From positions 3,729 through 67,728 of the forward strand of contig NZ_JAUMUI010000002.1 in assembly GCF_030530745.1 (NCBI RefSeq): a stretch of 64,000 bases of DNA, given 5' to 3'. Below the pieces are notes generated by a model, which searched no databases, was not told where the DNA came from, and worked only from the letters and a program-made list of their open reading frames with translations. This DNA comes from Neisseria sp. GTDB lineage: Bacteria > Pseudomonadota > Gammaproteobacteria > Burkholderiales > Neisseriaceae. Made by a program: the position numbers and the translations under genes. Below, in pieces: positions 47,826-59,480 of this stretch (its first letter is position 1; each line of letters opens with the position of its first letter).

Positions 47826-48599
47826 TCAAATGGCCAGTTTCCGATACTGCCCACGGGCGGAAAACTCGATTACATTTTGATCACGCAAAATCTGCAACTG
47901 CTGGCGGATTTTATCCTTAACATGATTATTTTCAGGAAATTGAATCGACAATTGTTTTTCAAATCCATATACCTGTTGCAAATTAAATTGCTCAGGTAGC
48001 CTTTCGATGCATTTCATAATGGCTAGCAGCCATCCTTTATTGGCTGCTTTTTGCTTTCTTAAAAACAGGCTCGTTTTCCATTGTTCGTGTACCCGTTCGG
48101 GTTCAATCATCCGGGCTTGCTCAACCAATAAGATTTTACCGCTTTCAGGCAGTGTGCCGATGTTTATCGTGCAACCAACCCAGCCTGCCCGTTTTGCGGT
48201 TTCAGGCAAAGGTTTGCGGCGGGCAATCATATCGGCGGTCATAAAATGCTTGGGTACCAGCATGAGCTGCTGCACGGAATAATCGGCTTTGCTGTACGAC
48301 AGGAAAAAGAAATTGGGGTTGTCGTCGGCCTGAATCCGCTCCATCATGGTTTGGTATGCGCCATCATTAACGGTTTTCCCTGTTGATTTCCCCTGTTTGC
48401 TTTTCAGTTCGAATTGTTCGTTGCAGTGGGAACACAGAAAATCTTGTACGGGGCGGTTGTTCGGTGCTTTACTTATCGGTTTGCAGCCGCAATTCGGACA
48501 ATACACATTTGCCCCCATCCAGTTTTCAGTCAAAACACGGACAATTTGAGCAGCATTTTTATAACCCTCTGCCAAGCATGTATCGAAATACAAGTTCAC
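47826..48599 (-). CDS. drg: DpnI-like restriction endonuclease (dam-replacing gene product)
   Basis: 257 residues from a GTG start at 48599, giving MNLYFDTCLAEGYKN and an alignment in register with DpnI. The PD-(D/E)xK catalytic residues fall at Asp53, Glu64 and Lys66 (ELK). A zinc site is formed by Cys34, Cys37, Cys56 and Cys59. The C-terminal winged helix (DKIRQQLQILRDQNVIEFSARGQYRKL) senses methyl-adenine in the family. The enzyme should cleave GATC methylated on A, so the cell must lack active Dam. It overlaps the truncated dam gene by 4 nt (GTGA). It is the 'dam-replacing gene' known from meningococci and gonococci. Confidence 0.92.
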   Translation of the reverse strand: MNLYFDTCLAEGYKNAAQIVRVLTENWMGANVYCPNCGCKPISKAPNNRPVQDFLCSHCNEQFELKSKQGKSTGKTVNDGAYQTMMERIQADDNPNFFFLSYSKADYSVQQLMLVPKHFMTADMIARRKPLPETAKRAGWVGCTINIGTLPESGKILLVEQARMIEPERVHEQWKTSLFLRKQKAANKGWLLAIMKCIERLPEQFNLQQVYGFEKQLSIQFPENNHVKDKIRQQLQILRDQNVIEFSARGQYRKLAI

Positions 48600-49207
48600 T
48601 GCACGAAACCTTTCGCATACGACGTAAACGATGCGGTTTCGCTCAGCGGCACATAAGGCGGATCGCAATAGACCACATCGTCATCACCTGCCTGATTTAA
48701 GGCTGCCTGAAAATCACCGCACATCAATTCGATGCGCTCGGACTTGTCAGCAAAGGCTTGCATTTCCGTTGCGGGAAAATAAGGGGCGCTGTAACGGCCA
48801 AAGGGAACGTTAAACATGCCTTTGCTGTTGTAGCGGCACAAGCCGTTAAAGGCATGTCGGTTCAAATAAACAAACAAGGCAGAACGCTCGGCAATATTGC
48901 GGCTGTGGTTGAATTGTTCGCGCAGCTCGTAAAAGCGGGCTTCCTGATTATTTTCAGAAATAAAAAACGAACGGGCATATTCTATGAACGATTGCTTTTC
49001 CTGTTTTAATGTCCGGAAAAGGCCAATCAAATCAGGATTGGTGTCGTTTAACAGATAGGCATCAAAGTCCAAAGCCAGCGATAAGGCAGCTGATCCCGCA
49101 AACGGCTCAATCAAGCGCTTGCAGGGATTTTGGGGCATATGGGCGGCAATAAACGGCGCCAGTTTGGCTTTGCCGCCTGCCCATTTCAGAAAAGGTTTAT
49201 TTGACAT
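48596..49207 (-). pseudogene. dam: Dam adenine methyltransferase, C-terminally truncated
   Basis: 203 codons against about 270 in full Dam. The N-terminal FLKWAGGKAKL (SAM motif X), IEPFAGSAAL (motif I) and catalytic DPPY (182-185) are intact and in frame. Translation stops 18 residues after DPPY, exactly where drg begins, so motifs V-VIII of the alpha-class enzyme are missing. It is probably inactive. It overlaps the MNT gene by 22 nt at its 5' end and drg by 4 nt at its 3' end. An AGGCTGCCTGAA uptake sequence lies inside it (48700-48711). The open frame may be recent or retained for another use. Confidence 0.8.
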
Positions 49208-49539
49208 GGTGGGTACTTTATTTTCAGGCAGCCTGAAAGGTTTCTGGCCGTCTGTATCACGTAATGCTGTTGTTGGATGATTTTCCTAAACTCTTCACTG
49301 ATCAACTGCCAGTCGGCAATATCCACTTTCCAAGGCAGGTCGGATTCGGAAAAGGCTTCCGTCAAAGCGGCGTGTTCGGCCAGGGTCAGGGCTTGCGGTG
49401 CGATAACGGCCAGATCCAAATCGGAATAGGGTTTGGCCGTGCCCGTTACCCGCGAGCCGAATGCCCATACGGTGTAATCGGGGATGTGTCGGCGCAGAAT
49501 CTGTTTGACGGTCTGCAAATGTCCGGCTGCAATATCCAT
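49186..49539 (-). CDS. MNT-type nucleotidyltransferase (antitoxin)
   Basis: 117 residues. The minimal nucleotidyltransferase signature GSRVTGTAKPYSDLDLAV (GS-x10-DxD) lies at about residues 28-45, and the third carboxylate is in VDIADWQ. In MntA/HepT-type systems the enzyme AMPylates and neutralises the HEPN toxin. It starts directly after the HEPN stop codon (TGAATG). The last 20 or so residues (after YVIQTARN) look like run-on sequence through an uptake-sequence hairpin into the start of dam, so the C-terminus is probably altered by insertion. Confidence 0.85.
   Translation of the reverse strand: MDIAAGHLQTVKQILRRHIPDYTVWAFGSRVTGTAKPYSDLDLAVIAPQALTLAEHAALTEAFSESDLPWKVDIADWQLISEEFRKIIQQQHYVIQTARNLSGCLKIKYPPCQINLF
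49223..49237. repeat. Foreign-dialect uptake sequence palindrome
   Basis: TTCAGGCAGCCTGAA contains AGGCAGCCTGAA (Kingella-type dialect) on one strand and AGGCTGCCTGAA (Simonsiella-type) on the other. It lies within the 3' end of the MNT gene. Confidence 0.7.
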
Positions 49540-49950
49540 TCAGTTTCCCAGTCTGCGGTTAAGCATATCCCGTAAAAACACGGCTTCGGCGAGAAATTGT
49601 TCAATGCCGCCCACCACGGCCAGAACGGTTTTTTCGTCATAAGTATGGCTGGTGCGGCTGCGCATATCGCAATACTGCCGCCAATCCGACCAGTCGCCGC
49701 GCAGCAAGCCCTGCTCGTTGGCAGTGCGGATCAGGTCTTGGAAGGTCATCGCATCAATCTCGGCAGGATTGGCGGAAGCGTGTTCCAAATACCGCTTCAA
49801 TATTTTATGGGCGATTTCGTAGGTAAATTCAAAACGCTGAATCAGGCCGTCGCGGATTTGGGTGTCGGAAACGTCTTTCAGGTAGCGTTCCCAACCCTCC
49901 TGCAAACGGGCAACGGCATTGGTCAGGGGCTGGATGGATAATGTCTGCAT
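49540..49950 (-). CDS. HEPN-domain protein (toxin), HI0074/HepT-like
   Basis: 136-residue all-helical protein of the nucleotidyltransferase substrate-binding/HEPN family. The RNase-type motif R-x4-H is in MRSRTSHTYDE. Typical segments are RDGLIQRFEFTYEIAHKILKRYLE and FQDLIRTANEQGLL. Together with the adjoining MNT gene it forms a two-gene toxin-antitoxin or AMPylation-controlled defence pair. The toxin-like gene comes first, as in HI0074-HI0073. A foreign-dialect uptake palindrome lies just upstream of it. Confidence 0.87.
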   Translation of the reverse strand: MQTLSIQPLTNAVARLQEGWERYLKDVSDTQIRDGLIQRFEFTYEIAHKILKRYLEHASANPAEIDAMTFQDLIRTANEQGLLRGDWSDWRQYCDMRSRTSHTYDEKTVLAVVGGIEQFLAEAVFLRDMLNRRLGN

Positions 49951-49963
49951 GGGAATTCCGGTT

Positions 49964-49978
49964 TTCAGGCAGCCTGAA
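49964..49978. repeat. Foreign-dialect uptake sequence palindrome
   Basis: A second exact TTCAGGCAGCCTGAA, between the HEPN gene and the frameshifted gene. The MNT-HEPN pair is thus bracketed by two identical palindromes about 740 bp apart. Confidence 0.75.
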
Positions 49979-49980
49979 CA

Positions 49981-50270
49981 TTAAAAGAAGATTGAAATCA
50001 AACCATAAGCACACAGCGTGCAGACTAGCAAAACAACATTTTCCCATTTGTTGCGGAATGGCGCGCAGCCGCTGCCGGTTACCGTGCAGGCCAACCCGCC
50101 CAAAAAGCGTATTGCGCGCGCTCCAGCCATCTTTCTGCCAAAACCAAGTATCCGCCATTGCCCGATTTAAAATCAAAATACTGCGCGGCACGGGTTTCAA
50201 AACAAGCCTGCAATATCAGGCAGGCTAAGGCGGTACCGTAACCGATCAGCATGAAATGTGTTCTGTTCAC
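49981..50270 (-). pseudogene. Frameshifted small membrane protein
   Basis: The first frame (GTG at 50270, or ATG at 50252) encodes a hydrophobic start MLIGYGTALACLILQACF and ends prematurely at 50079. Shifting one frame at the run CTTTTTGGG (about 50098-50107) continues as LGGLACTVTGSGCAPFRNK and a second hydrophobic helix to a stop at 49981. One extra T would give a two-helix protein of about 96 residues. It may be a mutation, a phase-variable tract or an assembly error. The family is not recognised. Confidence 0.5.
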
Positions 50271-50367
50271 CGTTCAGGCCGTCTGAAAACTGATTCATAT
50301 TGCTTCAAAACCCGCATCATGATTAAAACAGCCGTCAAAAATATTGATGCGGTTCCATTTTCAGCCG

Positions 50368-50907
50368 TCAGCAGCCTGCTTCACCAAACAGGCCGCCGGA
50401 GTGCGGATTCATGCCGCGCTCATGTTCCAGCAGCCATTGTTTGCGCTGCAAACCGCCGCCGTAACCCATGAGGCTGCCGTCCGCACCGATTACGCGGTGG
50501 CACGGGATAATGACCGATACGCGGTTCTGCCCGTTGGCATTGGCGACCGCCCGCACGGCGGAAGGTTTGCCGATCCGTTCGGCCTGCTCTTGATAGCTGA
50601 CGGTTGTGCCGTACGGAATCTGTTGCAGTGCCGCCCAAACGGCTGCCTGAAACGGCGTGGACGGCGTATGCAGCGCCACCTCAAACTGCCGCCGTATTCC
50701 GGCAAAATATTCGCGCAGCTCGGCTTCTGCCTGTTCCAGATGCCGGTTTGTTCCGGCAGCCAACCGCCGCTTGAGCAAACGCTGCAAATCCCGCTGTTCC
50801 CGCTCAACCCGCCTGCTGCCGACAAATTCCAGCAGACACAAGCCCTGCTCGGTGGCACAGGCAACCATACCGCCCAAAGGGCTGTGAAAACAGTGGGTGT
50901 AAATCAT
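50368..50907 (-). CDS. ogt: Methylated-DNA-protein-cysteine methyltransferase
   Basis: 179 residues from the ATG at 50907; a TTG at 50937 is also possible, and neither has a strong RBS. The active-site PCHRVI with nucleophilic Cys, the helix-turn-helix GTTVSYQEQAERIGKPSAVRAV with the Arg finger, and GSLMGYGGGLQRKQWLL are all present. The N-terminal domain is the short Ogt-type. It removes alkyl groups from O6-guanine and O4-thymine. It lies just downstream of pheS and may be part of the pheS-pheT accessory island. Confidence 0.92.
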   Translation of the reverse strand: MIYTHCFHSPLGGMVACATEQGLCLLEFVGSRRVEREQRDLQRLLKRRLAAGTNRHLEQAEAELREYFAGIRRQFEVALHTPSTPFQAAVWAALQQIPYGTTVSYQEQAERIGKPSAVRAVANANGQNRVSVIIPCHRVIGADGSLMGYGGGLQRKQWLLEHERGMNPHSGGLFGEAGC

Positions 50908-50939
50908 TTTGGCGGGACGTCCGAAGGCCGTCTGCAAAC

Positions 50940-52645
<1,706 letters not shown>

Positions 52646-55600
52646 ATGTCAAACCAAATCATCCTCACCGTTATCCCGACGAAAGGTGCATCAACTGCCG
52701 GACGGACCGCCCGTTTCAATGTAAATGCCGGTTCCGGCCAAGCCTTGCACATACAGGCAGCCGCACTCTCTGATTACCAGCTTGCCGACGCCGCCACCGG
52801 CCTTGCCCCTGAAAATCTGGAATTTACCCGTATGGGCGACAATCTGCATATCCGCAGCAAAGCTTCTGCTTCCGGCCGTCCCGATATCGTAATCGAAAAC
52901 TACTATGCCCATAACGGCAATATCAAAGGTTTGCAGGCAGACGGATCGTCGGCCGCCTATGACGGAAAAATCCCTGCCAAGCCCTTGGCAGCCGAACAAG
53001 TAACCGTACACCAAAGCGGCGCCGGCAACGGCGTAAACAAACTGGCCGTAACTTTGGGCGGCTTGGCGGGAGTGGGCCTGCTCGGCGCATTGGCAGGCGG
53101 CGGAGGCGGGGGCGGAAGCAGCACCAACCCGTCTCCGACCGCTGTGGCAACCCAAAGCAATGCATCTTCGACAGCCGCACAAACTGCCGCTTCGTCTGCC
53201 AATACAGCCACCACTCCCAAAACCACGGCAACAGCCGCTCAAACCGCATCTTCAAACTCTGCCGTACAAACAAATACTGCAACAGAAACTGCTTCCGTTT
53301 CTATTGCAGAAGAAGCCGAGGAAACAGCAGATGCCGCACCCGTCAGCACAACTGATCCCGAATCCGCAGGCACGCCGTCTGAAACCGTTTCCGCTGCCGC
53401 CAAAGACAGCGGACAAAAAACGGCTGATACTGCAACTGCAATCTCATCCGGCGGCACTACCGTATCCGATGCGCAAAGCACCGCACCCGGCAGCACAACT
53501 GTGCCCGAACCCGCAGGCATGCCGTCTGAAACCGTTTCCGCTTCCGGCAAAGAAAGCGGACAAAAAACGGCTGATACGGCAACCTCATCCGGCAACACTG
53601 CCGTAACGGCAGATACCGTTGCAAACAACAATAATCCGGCAAATGATTCAACAGCAGCAACCTCCCCGACCGGGGCTGTTTCAACAAACTCTGCCGCCAC
53701 AGTTTCAGACGGCCCAACCGCAACGCAAAACGGCTACCGTGTATATGAACACCCGCAATACGGAAAATATATCGATGCCACCGAATTCGGCACCGATCCG
53801 AGCGGCCAAACCGACAGCCTTGCCGCTATCAACGCCGCTTTGGCTGCGGCCCATCTGGAAAACGCCGCCGTATATTTGAGCGGCAGCCTGTATATTTCAG
53901 ATCAAATTATATTGAACGAAACCAATTCCGGCGTAACCGGCCTGTTTGGCGACGGCATGGGTAAAACCACTATTTCGTTCGACAAAGAGCAAACCGGCGT
54001 GTTCAACCCCAACAGCAACGAAGACGACATCCGTGCTTTCGCCGGCATCCTTATCGACGGCCAAAGCAACAAAACCATTGCCGAGCTGTCGGTGAAATAT
54101 ACCAATCCCGATTTTTACCGTAAGGGTCTGAGCTATTTCGGCAAGGTTAGCGGTATTCTGGTAAACGATGCCGACAATACCCTCATCAGCAAAGTAGAAG
54201 TATCCGGAGCCAACCGTGCCGGTGTGTATTTCACCTCTACCAAAACCCTGACATCCGATCCCGAAAGCCCCCAAGGCCGTACCTATAAAGCCCGCCTGAT
54301 CCGCGGCGAAGTAGATGAAACCTACGAAAGCCTGCCCTTGGGTGAAAACAACCGCATCGTCGACAGCAATCTGCACCACAACCGTGTGGCCGGTGTATTG
54401 GTTTCTTACCAGAAAAACTTTGTGGCCGACAACAACACCATGTCGTGGAACGGCCACGAAGCCGACGGCGGCACCGGTTACGGCATCGCCAGCATGGCAG
54501 GCAGCTACAACTTCGGCATCACCTTTACCAACAACAAAACCGATCACAACTACCGCAAAGGTTTGGATGTGCACGACGGCGACAACATCGTGATTGAAAA
54601 CAACACCTCAAACGGCGACCGCCTCAACGGCATTGCCGTGTATAACCGCCAATTCACGATGGATACGGTGAAAATCAGCAATAACACCATCATTGCCGAT
54701 CCGAACTTCCGCTTGGAACAAGACGACGATTTGGGAAGCCGCTACCACGGTTATGCGGGCATTCAAATCCAAACCAACACCATGAACCGCGATTTGCGCA
54801 GCAGCGATACCGGCCATTTTGAAATCAGCAACAACACTGTTTCAAATCTGGATGTTTACCAAAATGCCATACAGACATACGGCATCGAGTTCCGCAACCA
54901 TGAACCGCACATGCACTACACGCTCGACATTACCGGCAACACTATCGAAGGCGAATCCTCGAAATATGCCATTGCTATTATCAACAACACAAAAAACAAT
55001 ACCTTAGGCACAAACGGCGAAGGATCGGGCACCATCAACATTCTGAACAACAACATCGACATCGGCAGCATCCTCAAAGGCGCCATGCCCATCTTTATTA
55101 TCGAAGAGAGCAACAGCGGCCAACTGCGCGGCGAAGTTACCGTATCGGGCAACAGTCTGACCATTCGCGAAGCATCCGACGGCACCATTGAAGGCGTTCA
55201 AATGGTGGGCAATGCCGAAACCTACCGCGTTACCGACAACACCTTTGAAATCCACGGCACCATGGACAAACCCGTTGTCAGCTTGCTCGGCCGCGCAGGC
55301 GGAGAGATTCCCGAACTGATTGTCAGCGGCAACGACATCACTACAGACTTGACCGGCAACCTCTACCGCAGCTGGATCGAACGCAATGCTGTTGTCGATG
55401 TTTATGCCGACAACAATACCCACAACGGTAAAGAGCTGGCAGAAGTGAAACATATCGTTTCTACTCCTGCTGCAGGCTATGCACCCGAAACTGCCGAAAC
55501 GGTTGAAACCGCCGAAACCGCCCACGTTTTAGATTTGGGCATCGGCAGCAACACCATATCGGGTACCGACTCCTACCAAACGGCATCCAAACAAACGGCA

Positions 55601-55819
55601 ACAGCCTCGGAAAATGCAGCAGAACTTTCCGGCCCGGCTTCAGGCAGCCTGTCGGCCCTGAACGATTTGCTTGCCGCTACCGAGTTGGATTTATCCTCCC
55701 TTTTAGGCAAAGAGAGTGGAGCGGGATTAGCCGTCGGCACTGCAGACACAAAATACGCACAATCTCTGAACATCAGTGAAGAACAGTGGCAAAGTGAAGT
55801 TTCCGCCCATATTGTGTAA
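52646..55819 (+). CDS. BapA-like N-terminus, right-handed beta-helix surface/secreted protein
   Basis: 1057 residues. Residues 1-105 resemble the BapA-type prefix of large type I-secreted adhesins (FTRMGDNLHIRSK ... DIVIENYYAHNGNIKGLQADG). A hydrophobic segment ending in seven Gly (132-157) follows. A Ser/Thr/Ala/Pro-rich linker (about 160-360) contains two direct repeats. Residues about 365-935 form a beta-helix of the pectate-lyase-3/C5-epimerase type, starting YIDATEFGTDPSGQTDSLAA and with repeated N-N-T ladders. GLDVHDG (639-645) recalls the DPHE catalytic motif of alginate epimerases. The C-terminus has Leu/Asp-rich text but no RTX repeats. I saw no cysteine. Function is unproven: adhesin or polysaccharide epimerase/lyase. 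Confidence 0.75.
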   Translation: MSNQIILTVIPTKGASTAGRTARFNVNAGSGQALHIQAAALSDYQLADAATGLAPENLEFTRMGDNLHIRSKASASGRPDIVIENYYAHNGNIKGLQADGSSAAYDGKIPAKPLAAEQVTVHQSGAGNGVNKLAVTLGGLAGVGLLGALAGGGGGGGSSTNPSPTAVATQSNASSTAAQTAASSANTATTPKTTATAAQTASSNSAVQTNTATETASVSIAEEAEETADAAPVSTTDPESAGTPSETVSAAAKDSGQKTADTATAISSGGTTVSDAQSTAPGSTTVPEPAGMPSETVSASGKESGQKTADTATSSGNTAVTADTVANNNNPANDSTAATSPTGAVSTNSAATVSDGPTATQNGYRVYEHPQYGKYIDATEFGTDPSGQTDSLAAINAALAAAHLENAAVYLSGSLYISDQIILNETNSGVTGLFGDGMGKTTISFDKEQTGVFNPNSNEDDIRAFAGILIDGQSNKTIAELSVKYTNPDFYRKGLSYFGKVSGILVNDADNTLISKVEVSGANRAGVYFTSTKTLTSDPESPQGRTYKARLIRGEVDETYESLPLGENNRIVDSNLHHNRVAGVLVSYQKNFVADNNTMSWNGHEADGGTGYGIASMAGSYNFGITFTNNKTDHNYRKGLDVHDGDNIVIENNTSNGDRLNGIAVYNRQFTMDTVKISNNTIIADPNFRLEQDDDLGSRYHGYAGIQIQTNTMNRDLRSSDTGHFEISNNTVSNLDVYQNAIQTYGIEFRNHEPHMHYTLDITGNTIEGESSKYAIAIINNTKNNTLGTNGEGSGTINILNNNIDIGSILKGAMPIFIIEESNSGQLRGEVTVSGNSLTIREASDGTIEGVQMVGNAETYRVTDNTFEIHGTMDKPVVSLLGRAGGEIPELIVSGNDITTDLTGNLYRSWIERNAVVDVYADNNTHNGKELAEVKHIVSTPAAGYAPETAETVETAETAHVLDLGIGSNTISGTDSYQTASKQTATASENAAELSGPASGSLSALNDLLAATELDLSSLLGKESGAGLAVGTADTKYAQSLNISEEQWQSEVSAHIV
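53344..53582 (+). repeat. Direct repeat in the linker of the beta-helix protein
   Basis: Two units of about 92 bp (53344-53435 and 53491-53582), 147 bp apart and in frame, each encode a variant of AG-PSETVSA-K-SGQKTADTAT. Each unit contains a GCCGTCTGAA uptake core, which encodes the PSE residues. Confidence 0.8.
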
Positions 55820-55840
55820 CAAGAAGGTTTCAAGCCCGTA

Positions 55841-55885
55841 AGCCGCAGGCCGTCTGAAAATCAAGTTTTCAGACGGCCTGCGGCT
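55841..55885. terminator. 20-bp DUS terminator hairpin
   Basis: AGCCGCAGGCCGTCTGAAAA (55841-55860) pairs perfectly with 55866-55885, between the convergent beta-helix gene and cysS. Confidence 0.85.
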
Positions 55886-55936
55886 TTATAGTGAGTGGAA
55901 TTTACCCCGGCATCAAACAACATCAGGCCGGAGAAA

Positions 55937-57346
55937 CTATCCGCGCCGCCAAGTGGTGCCGCCGGCACCATCTTCCAGAATAATGTTTTCGGCGTTGAGC
56001 AGGTCGCGGATGCGGTCTGATTCGGCCCAGTTTTTTGCCTCACGCGCCTGTTTGCGCTGTTCGATTAAGGCGTCAATGTCTGCATTGGAAAGGCCGTCTG
56101 AAACGCCGCCACCTTGCAAAAACGCCTGCGGGTCGCGCTGCAGCAGGCCGATGATACCGGCGAGCGCTTTCAAACAACCGGCCAATTCGGCGCTGTTGGT
56201 TTTGTTGACTTCGCCTGCCAGCTCGAACAACACCGCCATCGCTTCCACCGTGCCGAAATCATCGTTCATGGCGGCATAAAAACGGCGGGTGTAGTCGTTG
56301 CTGTCTTCACGCACGGCCACTTCGGCGGGCGGGGTGTTCTTCAGGGCGGTATAGAGGCGGGTGAGCGCACCTTTGGCATCATCGAGATGCGCATCGGAAT
56401 AATTCAGCGGGCTGCGGTAGTGGGCGCGCAGAATAAAAAAGCGCACCACTTCGGGATCGTATTGCTTGAGCACGTCGCGGATGGTGAAAAAATTGCCCAG
56501 CGATTTCGACATTTTTTCGCCGTCCACGCGGATAAAGCCGTTGTGCAGCCAGTATTTCACATGGCTGGCTATGGTTTTGCCGTGCGCCTCGTGGTGCAGG
56601 CAGGTACCGTGCGCACCCACGCTTTGGGCGATTTCGTTTTCGTGGTGCGGAAACTGCAAATCGGCGCCGCCTCCGTGAATGTCGAAGGTGTCGCCGAACA
56701 GGTTTTCGCTCATGGCCGAGCATTCGATGTGCCAGCCCGGGCGGCCTTGCCCCCACGGGCTTTCCCACGCAGGCTCGCCCGCTTTGGCGGCTTTCCACAG
56801 CACAAAATCCAGCGGATCGCGCTTGAAGCCGTCAACTTCCACGCGCTCGCCCGCGCGCAAATCGTCGAGCGATTTGCCCGAAAGCTGGCCGTATTCGGGA
56901 AACTCGCGCACGGCGTAATACACATCGCCGTTGGCTGCGGCATAGGCTTTGCCGTTGGCAATCAGGCGCTCAATCATCGCCAGCATTTGCGGAATGTTTT
57001 CAGTGGCCTTAGGCTCGGCATCGGGACGCAACACGCCCAGCGCGTCGGCGTCTTCGTTCATGGCCTGAATAAAGCGTGCGGTCAGCTCGCCGATGGTTTC
57101 GCCGTTTTCGGCGGCGCGGGCAATGATTTTGTCGTCGATGTCGGTGATGTTGCGCACGTAAGTGAGCGGATAGCCGCACTCGCGCAGCCAGCGCGCAATC
57201 ATGTCGAACACCACCATCACACGCGCATGGCCGAGGTGGCAGTAATCGTAAACAGTCATGCCGCAAACGTACATACGCACGTTTTCGGGGTTGATCGAAG
57301 TAAAGGTTTCTTTTTGGCGGGTAAGGGTGTTGTAGATGGTCAGCAT
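55937..57346 (-). CDS. cysS: Cysteinyl-tRNA synthetase
   Basis: 469-residue class Ia synthetase. Zinc-binding Cys in [20 protein letters not shown] overlaps the HIGH motif (HLGH). The zinc ligands continue in WHIECSAMS and [17 protein letters not shown]. The KMSKS motif is [14 protein letters not shown]. The C-terminal DALR-type domain ends in a short basic tail. Length is typical (E. coli 461). Confidence 0.97.
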   Translation of the reverse strand: MLTIYNTLTRQKETFTSINPENVRMYVCGMTVYDYCHLGHARVMVVFDMIARWLRECGYPLTYVRNITDIDDKIIARAAENGETIGELTARFIQAMNEDADALGVLRPDAEPKATENIPQMLAMIERLIANGKAYAAANGDVYYAVREFPEYGQLSGKSLDDLRAGERVEVDGFKRDPLDFVLWKAAKAGEPAWESPWGQGRPGWHIECSAMSENLFGDTFDIHGGGADLQFPHHENEIAQSVGAHGTCLHHEAHGKTIASHVKYWLHNGFIRVDGEKMSKSLGNFFTIRDVLKQYDPEVVRFFILRAHYRSPLNYSDAHLDDAKGALTRLYTALKNTPPAEVAVREDSNDYTRRFYAAMNDDFGTVEAMAVLFELAGEVNKTNSAELAGCLKALAGIIGLLQRDPQAFLQGGGVSDGLSNADIDALIEQRKQAREAKNWAESDRIRDLLNAENIILEDGAGGTTWRRG

Positions 57347-57383
57347 GATCGGTTGTAAAGATTAAAATGGGTTTCAGACGGCC

Positions 57384-59398
<2,015 letters not shown>

Positions 59399-59436
59399 GG
59401 TGAGTAAAACAGATTTATGTTGCGGTATTTTTACCG

Positions 59437-59480
59437 AGGCCGTCTGAAAGGCTTCGGCTCCGCTCGTTTTCAGACGGCCT
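59437..59480. terminator. Inverted DUS hairpin between acyltransferase genes
   Basis: AGGCCGTCTGAAA (59437-59449) and complement (59467-59480), directly after the OlsB-like stop. It may uncouple the two genes. Confidence 0.65.

Noticed and set aside
55887-55906. TATAGTGAGTGGAATTTA as a Correia end
   Set aside because: Only one terminus-like sequence is present, with no Correia core or partner end nearby.
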